Part shown: piece after piece, positions 9,814-19,218 of the stretch
How positions within the stretch are numbered: position 1 is the first letter of the stretch
Layout of the letters: each line of letters begins with the position of its first letter
Made by a program: the position numbers and the translations under genes
Assembly (NCBI GenBank): GCA_003614735.1
Contig: KZ992424.1
Location: forward strand, 1-64,000
Source: Thamnocephalis sphaerospora
Lineage: Eukaryota > Zoopagomycota > Zoopagomycetes > Zoopagales > Sigmoideomycetaceae
Direction of reading: 5' to 3'
DNA length: 64,000 bases
The notes under the pieces: model-generated
Databases searched by the model: none
Seen by the model: the letters and a program-made list of their open reading frames with translations, nothing else
What the model was told of the DNA's origin: nothing

Positions 9814-12269
9814 CTACCGCATTTGCAAAGTATCTACCTTGGCCTGGATGCGTATGTCGGCAAAAGGCTCGGCCTGTTGCACTCGAACCAAATCCTTGGT
9901 GTTGAGAACCAGTAGTTCAAAAAACAAGCGTGCTGCATCCGAACGCTTCACCTGGGCGTGAATGGCATTAGCGTGCCGCCACGATGACAGTCAGCTGTAG
10001 ATGCCTACCGATCCTGCTACTTGACGGAAGGTAATATCGCGCTGTTTTGGCGCTGCGCTTGGTGCATCGCGCAACTGATCGCGAATAAGCTGTGCTGCGC
10101 GAGCGGTGTTTTTCGAGAAAGTCGATCCATTTGCCGATGACATTGTGGCACTCTGCGATGCTGACTCATCATCAAACAGGCGAGCTGAGGCTGACATTGT
10201 CGAGCACATGTTAGCGTTAGTGATTGGCAGAAATACGGCAAGCATGCGATTCACCGACTTTCTGTGGTGATGCTCGCGCCATGCGTGGACGCATTGCGCA
10301 GCGAAAGAGCCTTAACGTTTGGTGTCAGGCCACTGCCAAAGTTGACCGGCGACGACAAGGACAGATCGGCCACAGGATCATCCAGCATGTCGTCTCCAGC
10401 GTCAAAGACCGGACCGTCTGCCATCCAAATGCTATCCCGATCGTCCTTGTCACCAAGATTGGGACTGCGACTTGCAGGCTGCGGCGTACTCATGTCGGCC
10501 ACCGAACCAGAATGCAGCAGCGTGCTGATTTCGATGGGTGCCATGAGCGACGGGTCAACACGCTGCTGCTTAGCTGCACGCGGTGTCTCCATCGCATTTG
10601 CGCCAGCTCGTTTCTGCGCACGCTGGAACATTGACGCCAGCTCTGGTGGAAGATCAGCAGTAGACGGTCCCAGATAGTAGGATGCCGGATCGTCGCGGAC
10701 AGCATGTGGCCGTGCGCCCAATGCGCCAGACGCCGCTTGCCCATCCTGCAGTGAAACTACATTAATCAAGTGGAACCATAAACACGTGTACATCAAGTAC
10801 ACACCCTGTCCAAAAGTGCGGCAAAGCTGGCGGCTGTAGGCCGCATCGTCATCTGCTGGCGAGATAGCTCGGTGACTTCATCGACCAACACGCGGCGCCG
10901 ACGACGCTGGGCCGCACCGGTGCGACTGGTGTGCGAAGTGTCGACGGCTAGCAGAGACTGGTTGAACAAATTGCCTCCCGTCGTCTGCGCAGACATGTCG
11001 CCAATCGCTGAGAGAAAGTGGCGACAAAGGCAAAGATGGCATGAGTTCATTGCACAGCTCTACCCCACCAGCTAATGTTTGCTTACACGGCAAATCACCC
11101 AGCCCATCAAAGTCGGCGTCAAAATTTGCCCGGTCACTTGATGCAAACGTATTAGCATTGCTTAGAGTGTATAGCGATTGTACAGGATGGCCAACTTACC
11201 TAGTCCTAAAGTCGTGATCGTCAAATACAAGTGGGGCATGACCATCCGCTTCGGTTACATCCGCCTGGCCCACAGCATCGTCAAAAGTGACGTCCATGTC
11301 TGCATCCAGCTCAAAGCCGCCGCCAGATGCCCGTCGCTTTTCTCCCAGGAAGGAATCCTCGCCAAGCAGATGCTCCGGCTCAAATGCCTGAAGGTCCTGT
11401 GCGTCTCGAGCCATTTCCACGCCCATGCTGGCATTGGAGGGGAACAGGTCGCCAAAGTCCAGACCAGCATCGTCGTCCTCTCCTCCGTAGCTACCGCTGC
11501 CAGCACCAGACGCACCAAGAGTAGCGCTGCTCATAAATGGATCCTCCAGCGAATCCTGGGTCGGTTCGTCCAGCAGCGAAGCAGCCGGTGCAAAATAGGA
11601 CTCACGAATTGTAATGTCCTGCACGCGTGCTACCAGTTGACCTCCAGCCAGCGTTGATGTATTCCAGCGACTGTCGTCATTGACAGGAGAGCGTGCAACA
11701 ATGATCAGCTACGATCAACAGTGCTTACAACTGATGCTTGTGCATACTACCCACTTTAGATGATATTCGGTTTCTGGCAGCAGGATATCAAACTCGGTGG
11801 CGGCATTGCCGACTGTGATGGTGTGCAGCGCAGCGCGTGCTAGCTCAGCCGGTAAGTCCACTGCACCGGTACGAAATGCCTGCGCACTACGTCAGTATCG
11901 ACAGCGCGGTGGCCACTGCCTCGTCTGGACGACGTACCATCTTTAGCTTCACCAGCGCTTCGTTACAGTCTTCCAGCAGGTAGCGCGCCTTGCGTGAATA
12001 AATGCGCACCACACCAAGCAGCAGCTGGCCAGAGATACGCAGCGCCATGGGCGGCTGGTCTCCGCCGACAATAGCGCCTATTACATCAAGCACGCGTTGA
12101 GTAAGCGTCTGCTGCTCTCTGGACGTACAGCAGCGTTCTACGTACCAACAGTGCTCTGAATGTTTGTCTGGATAAACTGGGTCTTGCTCATTTTACGCTC
12201 CCAGTGCGCCGCCAGCCAGACGCGCGCCAGGGGCCCTTTCTTGGCCAGAATGGCTTCGTGGTAGAACAT
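9814..12269 (-). CDS. RAD21: Cohesin kleisin subunit Rad21/Scc1
   Basis: Kleisin of cohesin, which closes the Smc1-Smc3 ring and is cut by separase at anaphase. The start at 12269 gives [20 protein letters not shown], the classic Rad21 N-terminus that binds Smc3. Exon 2 (about 12112-11938) has [24 protein letters not shown] intron (11937-11880) leads to [10 protein letters not shown]. The central exons are acidic and linker-like and include [10 protein letters not shown] and a KR-rich [13 protein letters not shown]. The C-terminal exons give the winged helix that binds Smc1 (SARLFDDES...ITFRQVAG, then [17 protein letters not shown]), ending at the stop at 9814. About eight exons. The mitotic Rad21 form fits better than Rec8. 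It is divergent to DPB2 across 199 bp. Confidence 0.93.
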
Positions 12270-12468
12270 GGCGTGAGCTGGCGGTCTACACGCTGCAAGC
12301 AAACGGTTCTGGTAATCGCGCGGCAGAGGGTCGAGCCGGCGGTGTAAAGGGAGAAGTGCAATAATAAAAGCGCGTGGCTGAATGTGACGCGACTTGAACG
12401 CGACCTGTTTACCGACGCCATTCGCCTGCTCGCGCGGCTCAATATCCGTCGTCTCGGCATTGTTCTTC
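12270..12468. promoter_or_regulatory. Shared divergent promoter of RAD21 and DPB2
   Basis: A 199-bp spacer between the two start codons. It contains ACGCGA at 12387-12392 and again at 12398-12403, in the same orientation and 11 bp apart. It also has other CGCG-rich words (AATCGCGCGG, AAAGCGCG) and a short AT-rich stretch near 12355-12369. ACGCGN is the core bound by fungal MBF-type cell-cycle factors at G1/S genes. Both flanking genes are S-phase functions, so co-regulation is a reasonable inference. Confidence 0.55.
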
Positions 12469-14901
12469 ATGAGCGCCAAACAGCGCATCTACCGCGTTTT
12501 CACGCGCAAGTATGGCATTCTACTGCATCCGGACGCCACAGACTATGTGCTGGAATTTGCCGAGCGCCATGGCTTGACAGTGGAGCAGGTGGCTGATTTG
12601 ACAGAGCAGCTGGCGTCTCATTACGCCAAAGCCACAGGTGGAGTGAAAGCGTGACGCTGGCTGTATGCAGCAGGATGCTTACGTTGGTATGCTCACGCGA
12701 GCGTCTATAGTGGACGATGCTATGGTGGACGGTCAGCGCATGCAGAGACTGTTCAGTGAACTGGTCTTGAACCCGGCTGGCAGCCAAGAACAGCATGGCG
12801 CAGCTGACGACGTCGCTATGGATGACATTGATGCCTTGTCCCAAACGATCGGCGCAACGACGCTGGGCAATCCGCGCGATCATCTACATGTTGTAAGCGC
12901 ATATGATTTGCCACGGTGGCGCTACGATGCTGGGCAAGGGAAATATTTGCGGTAGGCATAAATAGACGGCAGCTGCGTAGATGGAGCGGTCGACTAACCA
13001 ATGCATATGCATGACCGGTCGCTGCAAAACAGACAGACGGAAAAGCCTGCGCTTATGGCCGGTGTGATGGCGAAAATTCAAATGTACAATGATCGTGCTA
13101 GCATCATCAAGCAGCGCCTTTTGCGGAACGAGTGTTTCCAGCCGGCTGCTTTCCACAGCGGCGGGGGTAGACAAGAGGAGACACTACAGGTGATCATTGC
13201 CGTCTGCTGGCGTATACTTGCATTGCTGACGCAGCTGTACCGTCAGTTGACTTCAATCAAGTCGCTGCGCGGACGTGTGGGCAAAACCTTTCTGCTCTTT
13301 GGCATGCTGTCGCAGCTGGAAGAAGGACGGCTATTCCTGGAAGAGCGCGATGGCAGCGTTGAGCTGGATCTCTCAGACTGTGTAGGCTACATGCACTTGT
13401 TTCTGATACTTGCTTGCATCCGAGCCATTTCTAAACACACGTATGCCATTAGACCTATTCACTCGGACTGTTTACGGAAAACTCGTTTGCGCTGGTGAGC
13501 GGCATGCTTACCGACGACCAAGTGTTCAAGGTGGGCGTGCTGGCCCAGCCACCTGTCGAGGACATCCAAACGACAAAGTGCGTTGGCAATATTTCTGTAG
13601 AAAGGCTGGTGCACACGAGAAAGCTAACGCGTGGTATGCCAGGCGCATGCTCGGCAATGTAGACTTTCTCGGATTGGACACAAATACAGCGGATGCAGTG
13701 AGTCTACGCTGCTATGCGTGTGGTATATACGCGCGTTGACGAAACCGAGCTGTCTGTGTTCTCACCATCATAGGCCATGGCTCTCCGAATCGAAAAGGCC
13801 AACCAGGAGGCGTCCATCGTGTTTCTCTCGGATCTACACCTTGATCTGCCAAAGGTAGCGCCATGGTGTAAGCAGACTCGTCATACCGACATCGCTCACA
13901 ATTTAGCACCCACCGGCTATACTAGACATTGACGCATCTCAAGGCGGTGCTCGCTGGCTACGCGCAGGCGGCGACCGGAGGCGCACTGCCACCGCTTGCG
14001 TTTGTCATGATGGGCAGCTTTGTGTCGCGGCCGCTGCAGGTCGGCAGCGAGGACGCGGATCAGTATCGCGGTACGTTGGCACTGGGCATGAGCAACGCCA
14101 GCATCGTATTGCCTAACACGCTGGTTGCAGATAATTTTGGCCGACTGGCGGAACTCATCGCACAGCATCATATTCTGCGCGATCGCAGTCAATTCATCTT
14201 TGTACCTGGTCCCAACGATCCGTGGTCAGGCGACACGTTGCCGCAGCGGCCCATTCCAGAGTCGTTTACAGAGCGCATGCGAACGCGTCTTCCTACCGCT
14301 TGCTTCACCTCCAACCCGTGCCGGTGCGTTCATATCTTGCTACAAGCATTCGCTCGCGGGTGAGATGCTCACGTCAATGCGCACGAGTTAGCATCCGATA
14401 CTGCTCACAGGACATTGTCGTGCTCCGGTCTAATCTGCTGGCGCGCATGCGGCGTCACTGTGCCGTACCACCTCAAGCGGCGCATGGCGAGCTGGCGCAA
14501 CAAATGCTGCAAACCGTCATTGCTCAGGCGCACCTGACACCGATGCCTCTCCACCGCCAGCCGGTCTTTTGGGAGCTCGACCACACACTCCGTCTCTACC
14601 GAACACCCGATGTGGTAAGCGCTAGATTGCGCGACGCCGATCTGTGATGAAGCTAACAGGTTGCTTGTATTGGCTAGCTGGTACTGGGCGACAGCGCCTC
14701 GCCATACCATACCACACTCGAGGGTTGCCATTGCTTTAATCCTGGCTCCTTTCCAAATAACGCACAGTCCTGGTACGATTACCGACCGGCGCGCCATGCG
14801 GCTGACTTTAGGTACGTTTATCTTGTTTGTCTGCCGCGGTGCGCACGCGCCATAGGCTGATCTTTCTCTGCTGTCCGATGCATAGTGCGCTGCCAAGATA
14901 A
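12469..14901 (+). CDS. DPB2: DNA polymerase epsilon subunit B
   Basis: Accessory subunit of leading-strand DNA polymerase epsilon, also needed for CMG helicase assembly. Starts MSAKQRIYRVFTRKYG, an N-terminal helical domain typical of Dpb2/POLE2. Later exons give DLPRWRYDAGQGKYL; LLFGMLSQLEEGRLFLEE with DGSVELDLSDC (OB fold); GLFTENSFALVSGML; then the inactivated calcineurin-like phosphoesterase fold: IVFLSDLHLDLP, FVMMGSFVSRP, FIFVPGPNDPW, FTSNPCRIRYCSQDIVVLR, QAHLTPMPLH and CFNPGSFPNNAQSW. About eleven exons, ending SALPR-stop. Only the first intron is doubtful: the frame-consistent choice is 12643-12670, just 28 nt. Confidence 0.93.
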
Positions 14902-15059
14902 CCGATGGACAACTGTGCCACCAAGTGATCGCCACTAGACATTAAACATGGATCGTGCACGGATCATAAAGATGCACAGGAGAGCGAATACATAATTTGC
15001 CAAAGCGTTTTTATAGCGGTTCCAAATAACGGATCGCACAAAGCTGAGTCAACGATTCT
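14902..15059. other. Short convergent spacer
   Basis: About 160 bp between the DPB2 stop and the stop of the NAC beta gene. Nothing else seen. Confidence 0.5.
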
Positions 15060-15921
15060 TTAAGCATCGGCCTTCTCCTCCTCCGGAGCCTCATCGCTGC
15101 ATTGGCGGAAGCGTCAGCATGCTGCAACCCAAATGCGCCCGCCACGCTGTACACTTACAAGTTGTCGACGAGGTCTGGCACCTCACCGTCGTCGTCCTTG
15201 GACGCGGCGGCCTGGGCGGCGGCGGCCAGCGCACCCGGGTGGATGGCCTGGTAGGACTCGGCCAGCTTACGCAGGCTCTCCAGGGAGTCCGGACCCAGCT
15301 GGTTCAGGATGCCCGGGACCAGCTCGGTGAGCTCTGTGGGGATGGGCACGCGCGTCAGCAGCAGTCGCACCAGCGCGACACATCACATGCATTGCGCCAT
15401 GTATGCTGCGCCACGTCGTGCGCGCCCAGCGTCAACATACCCTTGACATCACCGCGGCCGTACACGGCAAAGGTGTTGGAGTTGATGGACGCCTCAACTG
15501 AAGAGGGAGAGAGATAGAGAACAAGAAGCAGGCAGCCATGGTTAGTAGTCGGCACAACACAGTCGCGGTCATCAGCAGCCAGCGCTGCAACGTCGCGGAC
15601 GCAGATGCACTGCCTCTGGGTCCGTGCGATCGCCATGCTGATCTAGCGAGATCGGCAGGGACGCGTCTCATACGCGTTGATCATGCCGACACCCGACGTA
15701 CCGCGCGGGGCAACAAAGTGAATGACGTTGCCATCCTCGCGGAACATGTTGACCTCCTCGATGGCGACCACCGGCTGCACGTTGAGCTTCTTCAGCGCAG
15801 ACTGCAGCTTCTTGTCGTCGCCGGAGGCGGCCTTGGTGACCTTCTTCACCTTGCGGCGCGGGGTACCCTTGCCACCGATGCGCACGCTGGCCTGCATGGA
15901 AGAGAGCTTGTCGGGCTTCAT
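15060..15921 (-). CDS. EGD1: Nascent polypeptide-associated complex subunit beta (BTF3 family)
   Basis: Beta subunit of NAC, which sits at the ribosomal exit tunnel and shields nascent chains. Four exons. Exon 1 has [19 protein letters not shown], then TPRRKVKKV (ribosome-binding basic motif), [12 protein letters not shown] and [16 protein letters not shown]. Exon 2 has [14 protein letters not shown], exon 3 has [18 protein letters not shown] and LRKLAESY with an Ala-rich tail. The last exon gives [12 protein letters not shown]-stop. Order and length match BTF3/EGD1. The upstream DNA carries (AC)-rich repeats near 16055-16083. Confidence 0.96.
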
Positions 15922-16331
15922 GGCTATGGTAACAACAACCGTACGGCTGAGGGTTGGACGTTTGAACAAACTGATGAAGGGCAAGCGGATGCGGAGAGAG
16001 AAGAGCGGAGGACGACCACCGCTGGGCAGGGGAAAAAGCACTTGCTAACGTGCACACACAGCACACGCACACACGCACACACATCAACTGAACGCCAACT
16101 CTTTGCTAATCGCCTTATCATAGCGCATTGACTTGCGGTGGTGCGCCATGCTGTTCTCTTCTCTGCCCTGGTAGGCTCCCTTTTACGCTTGGACCGTACA
16201 CTGCACAGCGGCGCACTTGCACTTGGCGCACACATCCCTGGCGATGCGCACGCCACGGTCGCATCTGCTCCATCACTGCCCTGGCTGGTGTGGCGCATTT
16301 GGTGACCGACACATCCAAGGAAAAGTGAAAA

Positions 16332-17800
16332 ATGGCAGGGGCAAAACTGGTAGAAAGGGCAGCGCCGCCCAAAACTGCGAAACATCAAGCACCGTCCGCC
16401 CACCGCTTTGCCGCCATGGTAATCACCGCTGCCAAACCCTATTCGCCTTTTAGCCGGCATCGCATCCTACTGTATACGGTCATTGTGGCGGTTCTCACAG
16501 CGCTACTTGCTTCCCGCTCCTCGAAGCTGAGCATTTCTCCTCTCAGGCGCTGGCACCACTCGTCTTCCGCCTCTGGCATCACCGACAACATGTACAAACC
16601 GCTGACGGCTATTGTGCAGAAGCCGCGGAAGAAGCACACGGCCACCGTGTTCTTCATGCATGGGCTTGGCGATAGCGGCGCCGGCTGGTGAGCGCGTGCA
16701 CACCGTTGCTTGCTGCCGTTTATCTGCCACCGCTGATGACCTGGCGACTTGCACTGTGGACGGGTAGGGCGCCGGTGACGGAAGAGCTGCGCACGCTGCT
16801 GCCACATGTCAAGTTTGTGCTGCCCAATGCGTAGGTTCTCGGTGCTTTTGGCTGGAGCGCAGAGGTCGCGGCTAATGCGCCGAGCACTGGTGGTGCCCTA
16901 TGCAAACAGGCCGGCTCGCCCGGTAACACTAAACTTTGGCATGTCGATGCCGGCATGGTGAGTGGTTAAAAGCGAGACACCGTCAATACTGTGCTCAATC
17001 GCTCATATCCTCGTCTAGGTACGACATCCACTCGCTCGCCGACATGGACCAGGATGAGGATGAGGCGGGCATGCTAGCGTCGTCGCTGAAGAGTGAGTAG
17101 GCTGCAGACGACGACTTGGTGGAAACCGCATTTCTTACTGTTACGTCCAGTTTCGCATATGATCCGCGATGAGGTGCACGCTGGTATCCCGTCCAATCGG
17201 ATTGTCGTGGGCGGCTTCTCACAAGGTCTGCGTAGAATCAGTGGTGGCGAGCGCGCGGTGGCATAACAGTACACTCATGCCGTTCCACGATTGCATCGAT
17301 AGGTGGCGCCATGTCGCTACTCTGCGGTTTGTCCTCGGAGCACAAGCTGGCCGGTATTGTCAATCTAAGCGGCTATCTTCCGCTGCGTACCAAAATCTTT
17401 GCGGTAAGTTCACAGCATGCCGGTGACCGGGACACTCTGACCAACTCGCTCATGCATGTATGCGCGTGGCAGATGGCATCGGAGGCGAATAAGAAGACGC
17501 CTCTACTTATGGCGCATGGCGATGCTGATGAGGTGAGTGGCATTGCGGGTCTGCTGCTGTGCTCTGTCAGTGTCGGTGTGTATGTATGCAGCTTACATGT
17601 TGCTTTTACTCTATATGCGTGTGTGTGTCCACCAGGTGGTTGCCTACAAGTTTTCAACGCTCTCAGCGCAGACGCTGCAGAAGGCAGGCTACCCAGTCAC
17701 ATTCAAGGCATATGGTGGCATGGGCCACGCCACTTGCCCTCAGGAGATTGGCGATCTGCTGCGATTCCTCAACGAAGTGATTCCTGATCAGCCAGAGTAG
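16332..17800 (+). CDS. Acyl-protein thioesterase / carboxylesterase with N-terminal hydrophobic anchor
   Basis: Alpha/beta hydrolase of the APT1 (lysophospholipase-carboxylesterase) family, which removes palmitate from proteins. Eight exons. Family motifs in order: TVFFMHGLGDSGAGW, VKFVLPNA, PARPVTLNFGMSMPAWYDI, NRIVVGGFSQGGAMSLL (nucleophile Ser), LAGIVNLSGYLPL, MAHGDADEVV (Asp), YGGMGHATCPQEI (His). It ends FLNEVIPDQPE. The residues from 16332 to about 16590 are unusual: Arg/Ser-rich with a hydrophobic run YTVIVAVLTALLA, suggesting a membrane anchor or organelle signal. A shorter form could start at the Met at 16590 (MYKPLTAIV), which would match the usual cytosolic enzyme. Confidence 0.92.
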
Positions 17801-18060
17801 AGCGCAGAGCGGACTGTGCTGTCATCAGCATCAGCATCATTAATACACTGTGAATGGCCTCTTTGACGCCTAATGGTCACGCTTTAATGGCGATTGTCTT
17901 TTCGCTTTGGCGCGCGCTGTTTTTTCCATTTAGTCCGCCACCCACCGCCCATTTCCTGCCTCTGCCTCTGCACACTGCAGTGGCTGGCATCCTTCTCTAG
18001 ACTTTTTCCTCTTCTTGGCCCTGCTCTGCGCTTGGGTGATTGCCAGCGTACACGACAAAC
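17801..18060. other. Intergenic spacer
   Basis: Pyrimidine-rich 260 bp between two genes on the same strand. No ORF or RNA seen. Confidence 0.4.
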
Positions 18061-19110
18061 ATGAAGTCCAATTCACGCCGACATGCACGACATGGGGAAA
18101 GCAAACAGGCTGTCACGCCAAAAGACAGCCGCAGCAGTCGGCAGCAGCACAGCCGATTGGCCCTACTGCCGGCCGAGGTGCTCTTCCGGCTGCTTCTGCA
18201 GATGCGAGACCCGGCACCGTTCACGTGCGTGTGTCGCCGTGTGTGCGAAATAGCGGCCGACCCGGTCTTCAAGGCACGCTATCTGCTCATGCGTGCAGAC
18301 GGATGTGTGGAGCGCGCTGCCCAGCGCGGGCTGCGCTATCGATTCTTTGATACAGCGGTGCTTTCGGTGCTGGACCGCTTGCTGACACGGACGTTACGAC
18401 AGCGACGACGGCTTGTGGTGGTGATGGAGGATGGCTATGGCGGGCATGAGCTACCTACAGCGCAGTCGACTGCTGTACCGCTACCACCGTCATCGTCGCA
18501 TACACTGGTAACTGGAAACAAGCGCGCACGTTCTCCAAGTCGGGCAGAAAACTGGGAAGGAGCGTCCAAGTCGCTGCTGCATGTATCGCTGGCCGGCGCT
18601 AGCCTGCCGCATGGCATGTTTATGCGTGCCAGTCCTTTGGCAGAACACCGTGCTCTGACACGCATAGGACTATACCTGGATCGCGGCGGCTACATGAAGA
18701 GCGCCAGTTTTGCCGTAGCGTTGGCTGCTAAACGTGGCTGGGCGCGTGTCGTTGCACTCTTACTGGATCGAGATCGGCACGGTACGCTGCTGCAGGCTTC
18801 TGCTCGCCAGTCGACGAATGACAGCAAGCGAGTGCGTGCCAGCACATCGATGACGGACGGGCTAGCAGCGCAGGATCAGCCTGGCACGCCTGCCGAGCTA
18901 GCGCTTGTGCACTGTGCGACGGTGGGTAATATGGAAATCCTTGAGCTACTGCTGGACCACGGCGTACGTCCATGCTCCGAGTCTCTACAGGGTGCGGTAC
19001 AAGGCAAACACTGGGCTGCTGTACAGCGTCTAGTGGATGCAGGCGCGGTACCAGACATGGACACGCTCGAGCTGCTTACTGGTGATGGCAGCATGATGGA
19101 TATGTTTTAA
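18061..19110 (+). CDS. F-box protein with ankyrin-like repeats
   Basis: Intronless, 349 residues from the ATG at 18061 (MKSNSRRH). Residues 33-75 (LALLPAEVLFRLLLQM...FTCVCRRVCEIAADPVFK) form an F-box-like domain. From about 210 there are ankyrin-like units: SFAVALAAKRGWARVVALLLD, ELALVHCATVGNMEILELLLDHG and GAVQGKHWAAVQRLVDAG. A Ser/Arg-rich linker separates the two parts. Such proteins usually act as substrate adaptors of SCF ubiquitin ligases. Both domain calls come from motif reading; the substrate is unknown. Confidence 0.7.
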   Translation: MKSNSRRHARHGESKQAVTPKDSRSSRQQHSRLALLPAEVLFRLLLQMRDPAPFTCVCRRVCEIAADPVFKARYLLMRADGCVERAAQRGLRYRFFDTAVLSVLDRLLTRTLRQRRRLVVVMEDGYGGHELPTAQSTAVPLPPSSSHTLVTGNKRARSPSRAENWEGASKSLLHVSLAGASLPHGMFMRASPLAEHRALTRIGLYLDRGGYMKSASFAVALAAKRGWARVVALLLDRDRHGTLLQASARQSTNDSKRVRASTSMTDGLAAQDQPGTPAELALVHCATVGNMEILELLLDHGVRPCSESLQGAVQGKHWAAVQRLVDAGAVPDMDTLELLTGDGSMMDMF

Positions 19111-19218
19111 GCGATAGTGCTTTAATGTACGTTTATGTGAATGACCTTGGCCCGCTGCTTCGCCGAGAGCAAGACACGGCCGGAGATACAGGGGCCATGA
19201 AAATCGCCGCTGTACCCG

